This document shows, in pieces, positions 22,387 through 32,439 of a stretch of 64,000 nucleotides of DNA (positions within the stretch are counted from its first letter, which is position 1; each line of letters opens with the position of its first letter). Position numbers and translations under genes: made by a program. This DNA is from Dicyema japonicum (Eukaryota; Dicyemida; Rhombozoa; Dicyemidae). The DNA lies in NCBI GenBank assembly GCA_011109175.1, contig RDEW01000005.1:448043-512042 (forward strand), written 5' to 3'. The notes below the pieces were generated by a model. The model saw nothing but the letters and a program-made list of their open reading frames with translations, did not search any database and was not told the DNA's origin.

Positions 22387-22554
22387 CCAATTTTACAAAT
22401 TCGTGTTATCTTAATATTCTTTAGTGGCAACATATTGCAGCAAGTGGAACTGATTCTTTTGATATATGGCACAGGCTGATTGAATGACCCCACTTTAAGA
22501 TTAATAAATAAACCTGGAAACTAATATCTCTATCAATAAGGATTCTGTTCTGTC

Positions 22555-22720
22555 CTTGTTTTAAGAGGTGCCCGTTGATCCGCCTGTCCAAAAGGAATTA
22601 CATCTTCCTACTCCACTGGAGGGTTCCAACAATAGCCGATATGGATGGAAGTGAAGCTTAGAAAGGATGCGTTTTACACTGACCGTGGAAACTGGTTATA
22701 CGTTAATTAGACGTTAATTA
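22555..22720 (+). repeat. Dispersed repeat R1, copy at 22.6 kb
   Basis: Shares ordered blocks with 28.33-28.56, 39.24-39.44 and (reversed) 52.57-52.66 kb: CGCCTGTCCAAAAGGAATT, a CTTCC-TATTCCACTGGAGGG-like block, CAATGGCGGATA-like text, then GGAAAGGATACGTTT-like and GTGGAAACTGG. No coding potential was found and its class is unknown. Confidence 0.5.
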
Positions 22721-22734
22721 GTCATGATCCCTTT

Positions 22735-22930
22735 CCGGCTGATCAGTATAATAAGTTCCGGACCAAAATCATGAAATTCCAGGTTCGAATCTCGCTGCTG
22801 CCATTCGGTTTAAGATTCCACGCATCTACGATGCTTTGGGGTTGACTAGTGACGCCGTCATCAGTGTTTCAACACCGCGGAACTGAACACTTTTAATGTC
22901 TCAGATATGCCTGGGATTAATAAAGTGAAT
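22735..22930 (+). repeat. tRNA-derived SINE, copy at 22.8 kb
   Basis: B-box GGTTCGAATCTCGCTGCTGCC followed by GATTCCACGCATCTACGATG and GTGACGCCGTCATCAGTG, the same order as the 9.2-kb SINE. The A-box half is diverged. Confidence 0.65.
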
Positions 22931-23383
22931 TCTGCTAAGGTGAAACATTGCCTACTCCTTATCGGGAGGGCTGTCTGTTCCGTACATCGGTGGTTATTAA
23001 TAAATACGTCTACCTAGTGCAGTCAATAAATATGAGTATTGATATTTTTGATACACATTCATAGACAGCAGCTTGAATTTGTTTAAATTTTATATATACT
23101 GAGGTCGATCAAACTAAAGACTCAATCTTCATTGTATGGGAAGACACATCCGCAATACATTACCCAACCATCTCTCATTACCAACCATCTCTCAAACAGA
23201 CATTGTCTTTCACGGAAGCCACCGATTCCATAGCAGTTGAAGTAAGCATCCATCATTTGCGGGAACATCAATGCACAACGGTAGAATGTGAAAATTACCA
23301 TCCACTTTTATATCAGTAATTTCCTCAAAAATGTAAAAATAATATTTTATATAATGAATAAAGAAAAGGACAAAAATTATTTT
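22931..23383. other. Intergenic, SINE tail and AT-rich DNA
   Basis: Starts with AATAAAGTG-type SINE tail text; otherwise nothing supported. A short direct duplication AACCATCTCTCA-TTACC occurs around 23.165-23.20 kb. Confidence 0.3.
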
Positions 23384-24015
23384 TTAAAGATTTGAATCCG
23401 TTGATGTGTTTTGATATTGCGCAAGTTCTTCAAATTGTCCGGTAACCTCATAGTACACTATCTGTGCGCGAGTGTAACCATCCATGAACATCTGCCTGTC
23501 CTCGATTCGGGGTATTCTCTCTTCAGGTCTCTCATGAACCACAGTGAACATGTCATCAACTTGGTTTATAAATATATTTCCCTGAGACTTCTTACAATGC
23601 TCCTGGTAATAAGTCCGCAACAAATTTGGCACACGTCGTTTTCTCATCTCCTCCTGACCATGCACGTGCTTATAGTACTCAGACAACTTCCCATTCCAGC
23701 AGCATGAGTCTTTGGAGCATTGAACATAAAGGGCATCTAGCTCTGTTTTGACTTCGGAAGCCATGTCAAACGGTCCGATTACCCTGCATAGAGGGCAGTT
23801 CAGACTTTGACGGTTAGCAGATATTATCCATTTATAGAGGCAGCTATTGCAATACATGTGGTTGTTCTGGCATTTGTAGGGATCTCTGAGAACGAGATAA
23901 CTAAATATTATCAAATATAAAATAATTTAAAGCGCTAATGCTGGTCCAACCATATGTAACAAGTGTATTGGTCTGAATGTGAGGGGGGTATTCTTGGAGT
24001 AAAGAAATCCCACAT
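23384..24015 (-). CDS. RING-finger protein, probable E3 ubiquitin ligase
   Basis: The ATG at 24013-24015 starts M-W-D-F-F-T-P-R. The exon ends in C-Y-I plus a split Cys codon, and a 50-nt GT-AG intron restores C-Y-I-C-Y-L-V-L-R-D-P-Y-K-C-Q-N-N-H-M-Y-C-N-S-C...L-N-C-P-L-C. This is a complete C3HC4 RING near the N-terminus. A second Cys/His stretch (V-Q-C-S-K-D-S-C-C-W-N-G-K-L-S-E-Y-Y-K-H) resembles the TRAF-type zinc finger that follows RINGs in TRAF/NRDP1-like ligases. The remainder is charged, ends T-D-S-N-L-stop, and has no known domain. Total about 190 aa. Family beyond RING plus TRAF-like finger cannot be fixed from sequence. Confidence 0.8.
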
Positions 24016-24754
24016 GTAACCCCCAGGTTGTACTTCGTCTAATGGCTGCGACAGGAAATCAAATTGTGAAAGAAGATTCATACAGGAAATGAAAACTAAA
24101 CAATATACAATTTATTTTAAAATTCGGTTAACCACTTAAATAAATAATTAATAAAAATTTTTATAAAAATAAATATGTAAGAATTGGAAAAGGCAGAAAA
24201 TAAATTTATATTCATTTTTATCATTTGGTGTTATTATTATTATCATTTAAATTCTATTTTACATTTCTTTGCTCAAAAATATAAAACTAAATTTTCTAGA
24301 TATTAATTTCCACTCAAATTTTAATTAATTATTGTTTTTTCGAACATGATATTGATAATAATAATTTGTTTGCTTCCTATCTGCCTTCAAATTGGTAATT
24401 AGCCTTTTAAATCAAAAACAAACTCAGAGTTAAATGGTCTCAGCTGGATAGCTATTCTTCCTCGGATTGCCACAAACGATTCCTTTATCAATTTTTCTAA
24501 CTACTGCAAAGTTTTCAAAAATAATTGAGACAAAATGGAATCGATTTCCTAAAGCTGAGTACTTTTTCAATTTCCTGTTAGTCCTCATTTTCTGGACGTT
24601 TATTTATTTTTGTTTATTTTTTATGTTAATTTTTGGTCGATAGAATTTATAATTATAAATTAATATTTAATTAAATAAAAAAATCAATAGTTATATTTTT
24701 AGATTTCTACCATTAAATATTGAGAAACGTGGAGTTATACCTTAGGATCACCGA
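24016..24754. other. AT-rich intergenic stretch
   Basis: Very AT-rich with runs of TTATTATTA near 24.23 kb. No gene or repeat recognised. Confidence 0.3.
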
Positions 24755-24900
24755 TTTAAAAGGAAAATGAAATAGTTCTTAACTAAGTGAACCCAGACCG
24801 ACATGAGGAGATCCTATCTGACGTGGACGAGAATCCTGGATGGCTCTCCAGATAGGATGTTGCTATATCATATCTAGCAAGGTTTTAAGGCACTTGTTCA
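24755..24900 (-). repeat. Family 1 LINE 3' fragment like the 11.6-kb copy
   Basis: Plus-strand text AACTAAGTGAACCCAGACCG followed by GGACGAGAATCCTGGATGGC parallels 11.62-11.69 kb, the 3' coding end and UTR of a family 1 element. No reading frame remains. Confidence 0.55.
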
Positions 24901-25422
24901 TGACTTCATAGAGATGACTTAGACAGAGTAAGTGCCCTCACCATCTTCTGTCGTCATCCAACCACAACTGCTTCCAATAAACGTGAATAAATTTCATGTA
25001 TCATAAAATAAGATGTGTTCGTGATTACTTTCCTAAATTTAAGGAAGTCGTTGAAATTTTGAGGCGATAATTTAAGTCTGACATTGAAACGCTGACTAAA
25101 GTCATCAGTTACGAGGATCACATTAATATTTGATTTTTAATAGAATTTTGTGTACAAGTTATATACATAATTTAATAAAATTATAGAGTTAAATTTACTC
25201 ATTAGCGATAAAACTTTTCTATGCCGATGGCGACCAAAAATGGTTAAGAACCACTTTAATAGTGATATAAATTAGTTTTAAACAAAAACAATTTGTTAAA
25301 ATGAAAATCAGTAAAATTTATTAAATTGTTAATAATTTAATTTTCTTGAGCTTCCGTGATCGAGGCTTCCCTCATTTTTCTTAAGGAAACTCTCTAAAAA
25401 TGAAAATATTTTAAGACTTGGC
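24901..25422. other. AT-rich intergenic stretch downstream of the receptor gene
   Basis: Nothing recognised. Confidence 0.3.
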
Positions 25423-28178
25423 TTATTCTTCTTTTAAACTCAAGAACTTTTCCGATAATTCGGAAGTAACCCGCCTGATTTTTATAGTACACAGAAGAAT
25501 CAAAACTAGACACCACAAGCTGATAAATTTTCTTATTTAAGTTAAAATATACACCTGACTAGTAAAGTATATTCTGGAGCTCTTCCAAATACTATTTGGG
25601 GTAAACTTCTAAACACCACAATGAGGTATTTGTGCATGAAAATCTCGGCAAGGCAAATCACCGAAGACACCAAAATAGCTACAGCCAGTAAAATATAGCT
25701 TCCAATGTGGTGACTCGGGGTTATCTTGTCCACTTTCGTTTCAATGTCCGTAACACAGTGTTCGTCCACAAAATATTTACCAAAAAGTGTAGAAAGACTG
25801 TTCGATTCCTTTAACCTCGTGATCACTTCCTGCATGCTTTCCTTGAATATGTTGAGTAAAGTTAACTTGATAAACTGAATGTTTTGGAATTCCAAATCCA
25901 AATGTTGATTTTCCAAACTGGCCATTTAAAACAAGATCACAGAAGGAGTTTATACTGGGTATTCGAGTATAGATTTCTTCATCAAAAATATAATCAATTT
26001 CTCCATTTCTAATATTAGATCTTCAAAACCTTAGAAATGAAAATGCCTCCTTGGTGTTGTGATAAAATATGAGATTATTAGAGCTGTAGTTGTTCATTAT
26101 GATTGTCGAGAGTTGAAGACTCCCCGCTTGTATTCCGATTTTATAATTTGGGTTGTTCTGTGTAATCATAGATCTTTACCAGTATTTTTACAATATCAAC
26201 ATCTGTCGACTCTTCCGATGACATAATAGCTGCGAGAAATGCCGTGTAGTAGGCCACCAGAATAAACGCAGAAAAGGCCCAAAATGATTGCAGACATCTT
26301 GCAGAGACCGACTTTGGACTTTTAGCTTGCAGGGAATTCATTGTCAACACTGAAATAACAGTAGTGAAGGCAGATCCTTTAAATTACAAACATTGAACTA
26401 CCAATAGCATAAACCTGTTCTTTTTTGCCTGAACTATTCCTTCCATATGGACTCAGCCATTCGTACGTTGCTGTAATGAATATTAGCATAAATATGAAGG
26501 ACACTACGAGTATCCAAACGTCCACCTTTAGAGGACTAAATATTATTCCAATTTGAGGAGCCAAGTTCTTTTTAACAGAGATGAGAGAATTAATAGTTTT
26601 TATTCCAATGGAGACAAAATTGATGTACTTTTAACTGAAAATGATTGTTTTACCTCCAATCTCTCACTAGAAATCGTTAAGGTAGCCGCAGCCAGATCAG
26701 CTCGGTATTCAACCAATTCGCCTACCAATCCGTTCCATTTTCCGTCTTTAAAAACTCCGTAATTTTGATCCGCGAGAATATAAACCTCCAAATTTCTAAA
26801 ATCATCAGAATATCAACGTTAGATGGTTTCCTATTGTAAGTTCCATTAGAATCTGAATTATAAGTCCATGACAGCAGTAAACTTCATAAACAGTTCCCAC
26901 CAATTTCTGATCTGTGGAATAATCTGAGAAAGCCTTGCTATATACATTGGGTCAGTTTGTAGAATTTTGAGACAAACCACTCCTGCATAACAAAATTTAA
27001 CATATCTGAGGTCAGTTATCATCACAAATGGTTCGTCGATTTGGACAACAACGCGGAAAGGTAACGAAAATCTATTGATTTGGTTTAGACTCTTCATTTG
27101 ATTCAATTTTGGGGGATTTGTGCTCATATTGACAAAACCATACAACACGGACTCAAGTTTATAGAAAACAAATCTCTGAATGAACAAAACTAACTGGTTT
27201 TTATTTTTGTACTCCGAAACTGCCTTCCCAATACTAAATCTTATTTATCCGCGTCTACCTGTTTCTATTAGCAGTTCCGTTAACGGAATTCACGATATCC
27301 GTGAAAATTGTGTCTGAAAATGTATTGGCCTGTAAATTCTCGACTACAATCACGTTCTGTGCACAGTAGACTTCTGTGTGGGTGAAATTTCCGAGTCCGT
27401 TAATATAAATTATGTTATTTCTGTGATATTTATTCCGAAGATAACAAAGGATTACTGGAAAGTCAACGCGATTGACATAAAACACCACCAAAGGATTAAT
27501 CACATCAATGATGATTCCAAAATTTATTTTATTTTCTTTGATCATGTTTTTAAGGTTGTCGATGACTATTAATTGGGAATATATCCGTTTTTGTTTGCAA
27601 TAGGCTAAAATTGATGAAACGAATCCATCAGCAGAGAGTTCGATACTCACAATAATAAATATTTGAAATATCTGGTGGTTGTTCATAAATAACTGGACTC
27701 CCAGGGAATATCTTGATGGGGGATAATTGGTCATTAAAGTTCTGTCCTAAAATTAGTCTTTGGGGAATTCTACATTTATTGATGAGATCGTCCTATCTCC
27801 AATTATGTGAGAAATCATAATGTTTTTGTGGGATAGCTTCAGTGTAGCAATGACAAATCTGAAATCCTTTAGTTGCCCAAAAAAGAAGACAGGAATGAAC
27901 AAATTTTGATTTGCCGCTAAATGACTGTTCACATTTTTAGAAATATTTATTGCACTGTTCAAGTCATTCCTGGAAATATTGAAGAGTTTAACTTGAATTT
28001 GTTTTTGAGAAATATTGTGGCAACCACTACTTTCACAAAGCACGGAATAATCATACACAAATATATATTTTTGTCCTACATCCAGGGAAATAGCATGTGG
28101 ATTACAAAAGTGAAGCAAAATAAACAAAATCATTAGTAGAACCGATCTTATCGGTATATGATTTCTCATTGATTTCAT
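25423..28178 (-). CDS. GRIN2: NMDA-type ionotropic glutamate receptor subunit (GluN2-like)
   Basis: The ATG at 28176-28178 is followed by a hydrophobic signal peptide (S-V-L-L-M-I-L-F-I-L-L). A diverged N-terminal domain follows, then the ligand-binding S1 segment P-F-R-V-V-V-Q-I-D-E-P-F-V and Y-G-V-F-K-D-G-K-W-N-G-L-V-G-E-L-V, and M1 with W-L-S-P-Y-G-R. The M2 region becomes continuous after a 22-nt intron. Then come P-K-S-V-S-A-R, M3 (F-W-A-F-S-A-F-I-L-V-A-Y-Y-T-A-F-L-A-A), S2 and M4 (Y-I-L-L-A-V-A-I-L-V-S-S-V-I-C). A 23-nt intron leads to a short hydrophobic tail and the stop at 25423-25425. The M3 motif (family SYTANLAAF) is altered to A-Y-Y-T-A-F-L-A-A. Around the pore asparagine site I read M-N-S where GluN2 has N-N-S. 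It is a glutamate-gated channel by family; gating in this animal is unknown. Exons in the N-terminal domain were not all joined. Confidence 0.85.
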
Positions 28179-28324
28179 GAATTAACGAGTACATAATTAT
28201 TGCCAATTAAAACCAACAAATCAAATATATAGCAAGTATTGTAGTGGCTATTAGACCAGGTATCCCTGTCATTGCTGTCCTTTGAATCATAATGGCTGTA
28301 GTTTATTCCTCACACCACTACCTA

Positions 28325-28560
28325 CCTGATCGAAGGATTCCTTTCCGTTCTTTGGCTTCTTCGATTCCTAAGAATCGCCATGAAATACACCTGTCCAAGG
28401 GATTTATCTCTTCCTTATTCCAGTGAAGGAATTCTCACAATGGCGGATAGATAAACGTATGCTTGAAAAGAATTCGTAAATTCTGTTTGTGGAAACTGGA
28501 GGACTCTATTTCTTTTTAAATAGAGATCTTTTCTACCAAGGTACATCCGTATGAACCTGA
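28325..28560 (+). repeat. Dispersed repeat R1, copy at 28.4 kb
   Basis: Begins GATCGAAGGATTCCTTTCCG like 39.24 kb. It continues with ACACCTGTCCAAGGGATTTA, TTATTCCAGTGAAGGAATTC, CACAATGGCGGATAGAT and GTGGAAACTGGAGGACTC. It lies between the receptor gene and a LINE. Confidence 0.55.
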
Positions 28561-28849
28561 CTCGTCTACACTTTTGGCGAATGAAAGAATGGGTGAAGGA
28601 GTCGTCAACATATCGAAATACGATTGGGGTAGAATTTATGGATGCTCTCCATCATTTCAGCATTGTCTTTAAGTGAACGCAACAATATTCTACTTAATAT
28701 TTCACTTTTCTCTTTCAATTATAATCTTGTACAAAACAGTTATATTAATAGTTTCTTACGAATACCACTTAATTACAAACCTTTCTCGGTTTCCTTAAAT
28801 ATCTAAATTTGTGACTGTTTGTGCTGGGTTTAACAAGTTAGTTAAGTGA

Positions 28850-31405
28850 CCCGGCATGACTATTCTTTAAATTGTAGCGTGGTGTTATGTGGTCCACCAA
28901 TTCAAAAAATTCAAAAGGATTTGGCAACGCCCAGAGGGCTTCTAATACCCTCCCGAAAAGAACCATTAAACCCCTTCCCCCCGGGGTCATTATCGACCCC
29001 CGGCGATGTGTTTCAAGAAAGTCCAAACATTCCCGGCGAAAACTCTCAGCCCACTGTGGTGAAAAGAAATTTACTGCTCTCCAACTAAACATCAACGGAA
29101 TTAAAGAAAAGGTCAGGGAACTCCGGTCAATCCTGGCAAATCAGAAGATCGACGTGGCCATGATTTAAGAAACTAAACTCCGCATGCATGATTCCACTCC
29201 TTCATTCCCTGGATACGAGGCAATCAGGATGGACCGTAAAAAGAGAAGAGAGGGTGGACTACTTACTCTATTCAAAAAGAACCTGAAATGTAGAGAGATT
29301 ACTTCGGAAGTGAGGAAACTTGTTGGAAATTACGAGGTTACTGAGGCAATTGGAATCTCGCTTGGGACAACGAAAGGAAGTATGTGCCTCGTGAATATCT
29401 ACTTGCCTCCTCCCGGCTCCTGCCCAAAGGACTATGTTATTCCAAACCTATCAAGATTGGCTATCTACGATGAGAAAATCATATGTGGAGATTTAAAGCA
29501 AAGCACCCATTATGGTTGTCAACCCAACAGGCCGACACGAGAGGGAAGCTATTGTTATTGAAATCGGACTCCCTAACAATCTGAACTATCCAGCGAAAAA
29601 TACAAGGACTCCACTCAGAGAGACGGATCAGCTTTCCTCACCGGATGTAACACTCTGCTCATCGTCGCTTTCATCAAAAATTGATTGGTCAGTCCTCTAC
29701 GAAACAATAAGCGACCATAATCCAATTGTGATGAAGGTCATGAGAGAAGTCAGAGTGAGGAGAACACCTGCTAGTTATAACTACAAAGCTGCTAATTGGG
29801 AATTGTATCGCGCAATCTCTGATGATAGACTGAAGAATTGTTACTTGGTTAGCTCCAAATCGCTAGAAAAAGCGATCAAATACTTTACTTGCACAATCCT
29901 AGAAACAAGTATATTGGCTATTCCAAGCATCGTCTAAACTCCTCTAATCGTCAAGGGAAGTTGTCATTGATCAAAGAAAGAATTCACCTCAAAAATTCTA
30001 ATTGGATCACATTAAAAACGAAACTCCAGATCAGAGCTCTAAACAACGAAATAAAGGCCAGAGAGTTCAAGGCCCAGAAATTGAAGTGAAATCGGATTCC
30101 TACAAAGGTAAATCGCAACCGTAGTACCGGAGAAGTGTGGAAAGCCATCCGAAATGTTGCAAAGGAGAAGAAACTTCCCCAGAGGATGACTATACTCAAC
30201 GAGACGTTAACAATTTGATAAAATTCTACACAAAAATTTCGTACAAGGAACACAGAAAGTCGAAAGTGCTTCTCTCTTCACGCAGAAAACTGAAGAAGGA
30301 TTCTAACCCAGTATACTTCTCGGATGGAGACGTGAAAAATGCGCTGCGTTTCACAAGAACAACGTACTCTGCCGGTCCCGACAACATTCCAGTAGTGTTA
30401 TTGAAGAACCTTGGAGATATTGGAGTCGGTGTATAACTATTCAATTAATTGTAATGTAATACCGTTGTTATGGAAGCAAGCCAACATCCGACCTATACTG
30501 AAACCTGGGAAACCTAAGGAAGATCCGGCATCATTTAGACCTGTGTCATTGTTATGTTCCGTATCGAAAATCCTGGAGAGGCTTGTGCTTGGGAGAATCA
30601 AGGCTTTCTTACCAGAAAAGGATTTTCAACACGGATTCAAGAGCGATTGTTCTACATCAACGTACCTACAGAAATTAACCAACTTCATTAGAGATGGTTT
30701 TTCAAACAAACCAAGGCATTTGAAAACAGTCTTGTGTTCCATTGATATTAACAAGGCCTTTGATTCTATTTCGAGAAAAATATTATCAAAGAAAATTTTC
30801 CAGTCGGAGATCCCGGGGAAGCTTAAACTTTGGATAACAAATTTCTTAAGTGGACGAAGGGACGTGTATGCCTCGGAGGACTGAAATCAGTCTCGCGTTT
30901 TCTTCCAAACGGTGTCCCCCAAGGATCTCCTTTATCCCCCGCTTTATTCAATTTATACCTGGCCGACCTCCCGACACCGGAATCCAATAACGATGTTCTA
31001 CTCACATATGCGGACGACATTGTTTTGGCCTCGCGTGATCGGGATATCCAAAATGCTACAGAAAGATTACAAATTAACCTGGACCGACTCAACGCCTGGG
31101 TAATGAAGAACCGACTCACGGTAAATTCCAGAAAGTCGGTCACGTCTATGTTTACTTCGGACAAAAGGTTGGGGAAGATGACTGTCAAGTTAAAATTGGA
31201 CAACGTTGAAATCCCCTTCACCAAATGTCAGAAGATCCTGGGCGTGACACTGGATACACACTTATGTTTGTCACCACACGTGGCAAACATTGTTCTGAAG
31301 TGCGAAAAAAGCACCGGGAAAGAATGAGGATTTTGGCGGGGCGCATCAGGGTCACGTGATAGTTAGTTTTGGTTTTACCGTGGTCTTGGGTGTTAAATAA
31401 ATGAC
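28850..31405 (+). mobile_element. Family 1 LINE, endonuclease plus reverse transcriptase, inactivated
   Basis: Order: a leader in another frame, APE endonuclease (L-Q-L-N-I-N-G-I-K-E-K-V, N-I-Y-L-P-P-P-G-S-C, C-G-D-L-K), linker, then RT blocks with A-G-P-D-N-I-P, R-P-V-S-L-L-C-S-V-S-K-I-L-E-R, F-Q-H-G-F-K-S-D, I-D-I-N-K-A-F-D-S-I, V-P-Q-G-S-P-L-S-P-A-L-F-N-L-Y and T-Y-A-D-D-I-V-L (about 31.0 kb), and K-I-L-G-V-T-L-D. The post-RT C-terminal domain is deleted after about 31.32 kb. The tail with AGTTAGTTTTGGTTTTACCG then GTGGTCTTGGGTG ends at about 31.4 kb. A stop in the endonuclease (codon after V-A-M-I) and several frameshifts disable it. Confidence 0.85.
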
Positions 31406-31715
31406 TAACTCGTAGGAGACAGCGGCTATTAAGTAGGAATTAACAAATGATGTCGCTAAATAAATCATCAGTGTTGGTATTGTAGACGAACAGTATACTA
31501 ATTCAGGAAATTACTAAAAGGAATGTTGTCTACAGAAGACATCTCTTATCTCATCCATATTACGTACATCGGTAGAGAGAGTAGTGCCGAGTTTTCGGAT
31601 GGTTTTCGTAGAAACAAAATCGTTTATCTGTTTCAAACGACCCTGTCAACTTAAATAGTTCACAAACAAATATCGACATGGTGAACAGAGTTATTCATAA
31701 CTTTTATAAACATTT
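31406..31715. other. Intergenic between LINE tail and tRNA
   Basis: No gene seen. Confidence 0.3.
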
Positions 31716-31788
31716 GCCTTGGTGGTGAAGTGGTTATCACGTTCGCCTTACACGCGAAAGGTCCTGGGTTCAATTCCCAGTCGGGGTA
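31716..31788 (+). tRNA. tRNA-Val, anticodon TAC
   Basis: The 73-nt cloverleaf folds by eye: D stem GTGA/TCAC, anticodon stem TTCGC/GCGAA around loop CTTACAC (anticodon TAC), variable AGGTC, T stem CTGGG/CCCAG with loop TTCAATT, discriminator A. A run of six T follows directly at 31789, a polymerase III terminator. The acceptor stem is weak: GCCTTGG against TCGGGGT pairs with four G-U wobbles. No intron. Probably functional but the acceptor is unusual. Confidence 0.85.
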
Positions 31789-32439
31789 TTTTTTCTTATT
31801 TTAGTATTAAACTATTTTTTGGGTGATGTCTATTTTCACGCACATAAACTCTCTAATATTTCTGCTGAGAAGTGCCTTATCAGCACCAAAATTGAACTAC
31901 GTTCTTTGAGGACCATGTCACCTGAAAATTCAACAGCTCGATACTTTCGATTCCCTCTTCTAAACCACTTTTGAACGTATCACCAATGTTAAATCTAACG
32001 ACCGAGCATAGGACCAATTGACCCTACACGTTAACCTTGGTGGACTGGAAATCCTTTCACCTGAGGATTTGGCTTGCCCACAGTATCTGTCCTCTTTGTG
32101 CTTTAGCCGACTGCTGATCAGGATGATTCTCCAACCCCAAACAGAATAGTCTGAAATCACAGATACGGAGCCTTTGAAAGTGTGATAAACATGAGAGGCT
32201 TCAGAAAGACCGTTACAGGACCATCTGTGAAGATAAACATGAGAGGCTTCTGAAACAATCAAACCAACACAGACTTGCTTGTCTAGTCACTGAAAGATGC
32301 GAAGGGAGTGGCGCTTGTATCAATGCCCTCCCCGTTTGTTGTTTCGAGACCCACCTTGACAACGACACTCTCAGCATCAGCATCTCCACTAGACTTTGAC
32401 TGAAGATTGAACAGAGGAGATGGAGTCACAATTTTCCCA
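31789..32439. other. Intergenic with a small tandem duplication
   Basis: GATAAACATGAGAGGCTTC occurs at 32184-32202 and again at 32232-32250 (48-bp period). No gene recognised. Confidence 0.4.

Noticed and set aside
28980-29045. A G-D-V-F-Q-E-S-P-N-I-P-G stretch upstream of the 28.9-kb LINE endonuclease, reminiscent of a 2A peptide
   Set aside because: The core D-V-E-x-N-P-G-P is not met, the spacing is wrong and the stretch is in a different frame from the endonuclease; at best a degraded relic.
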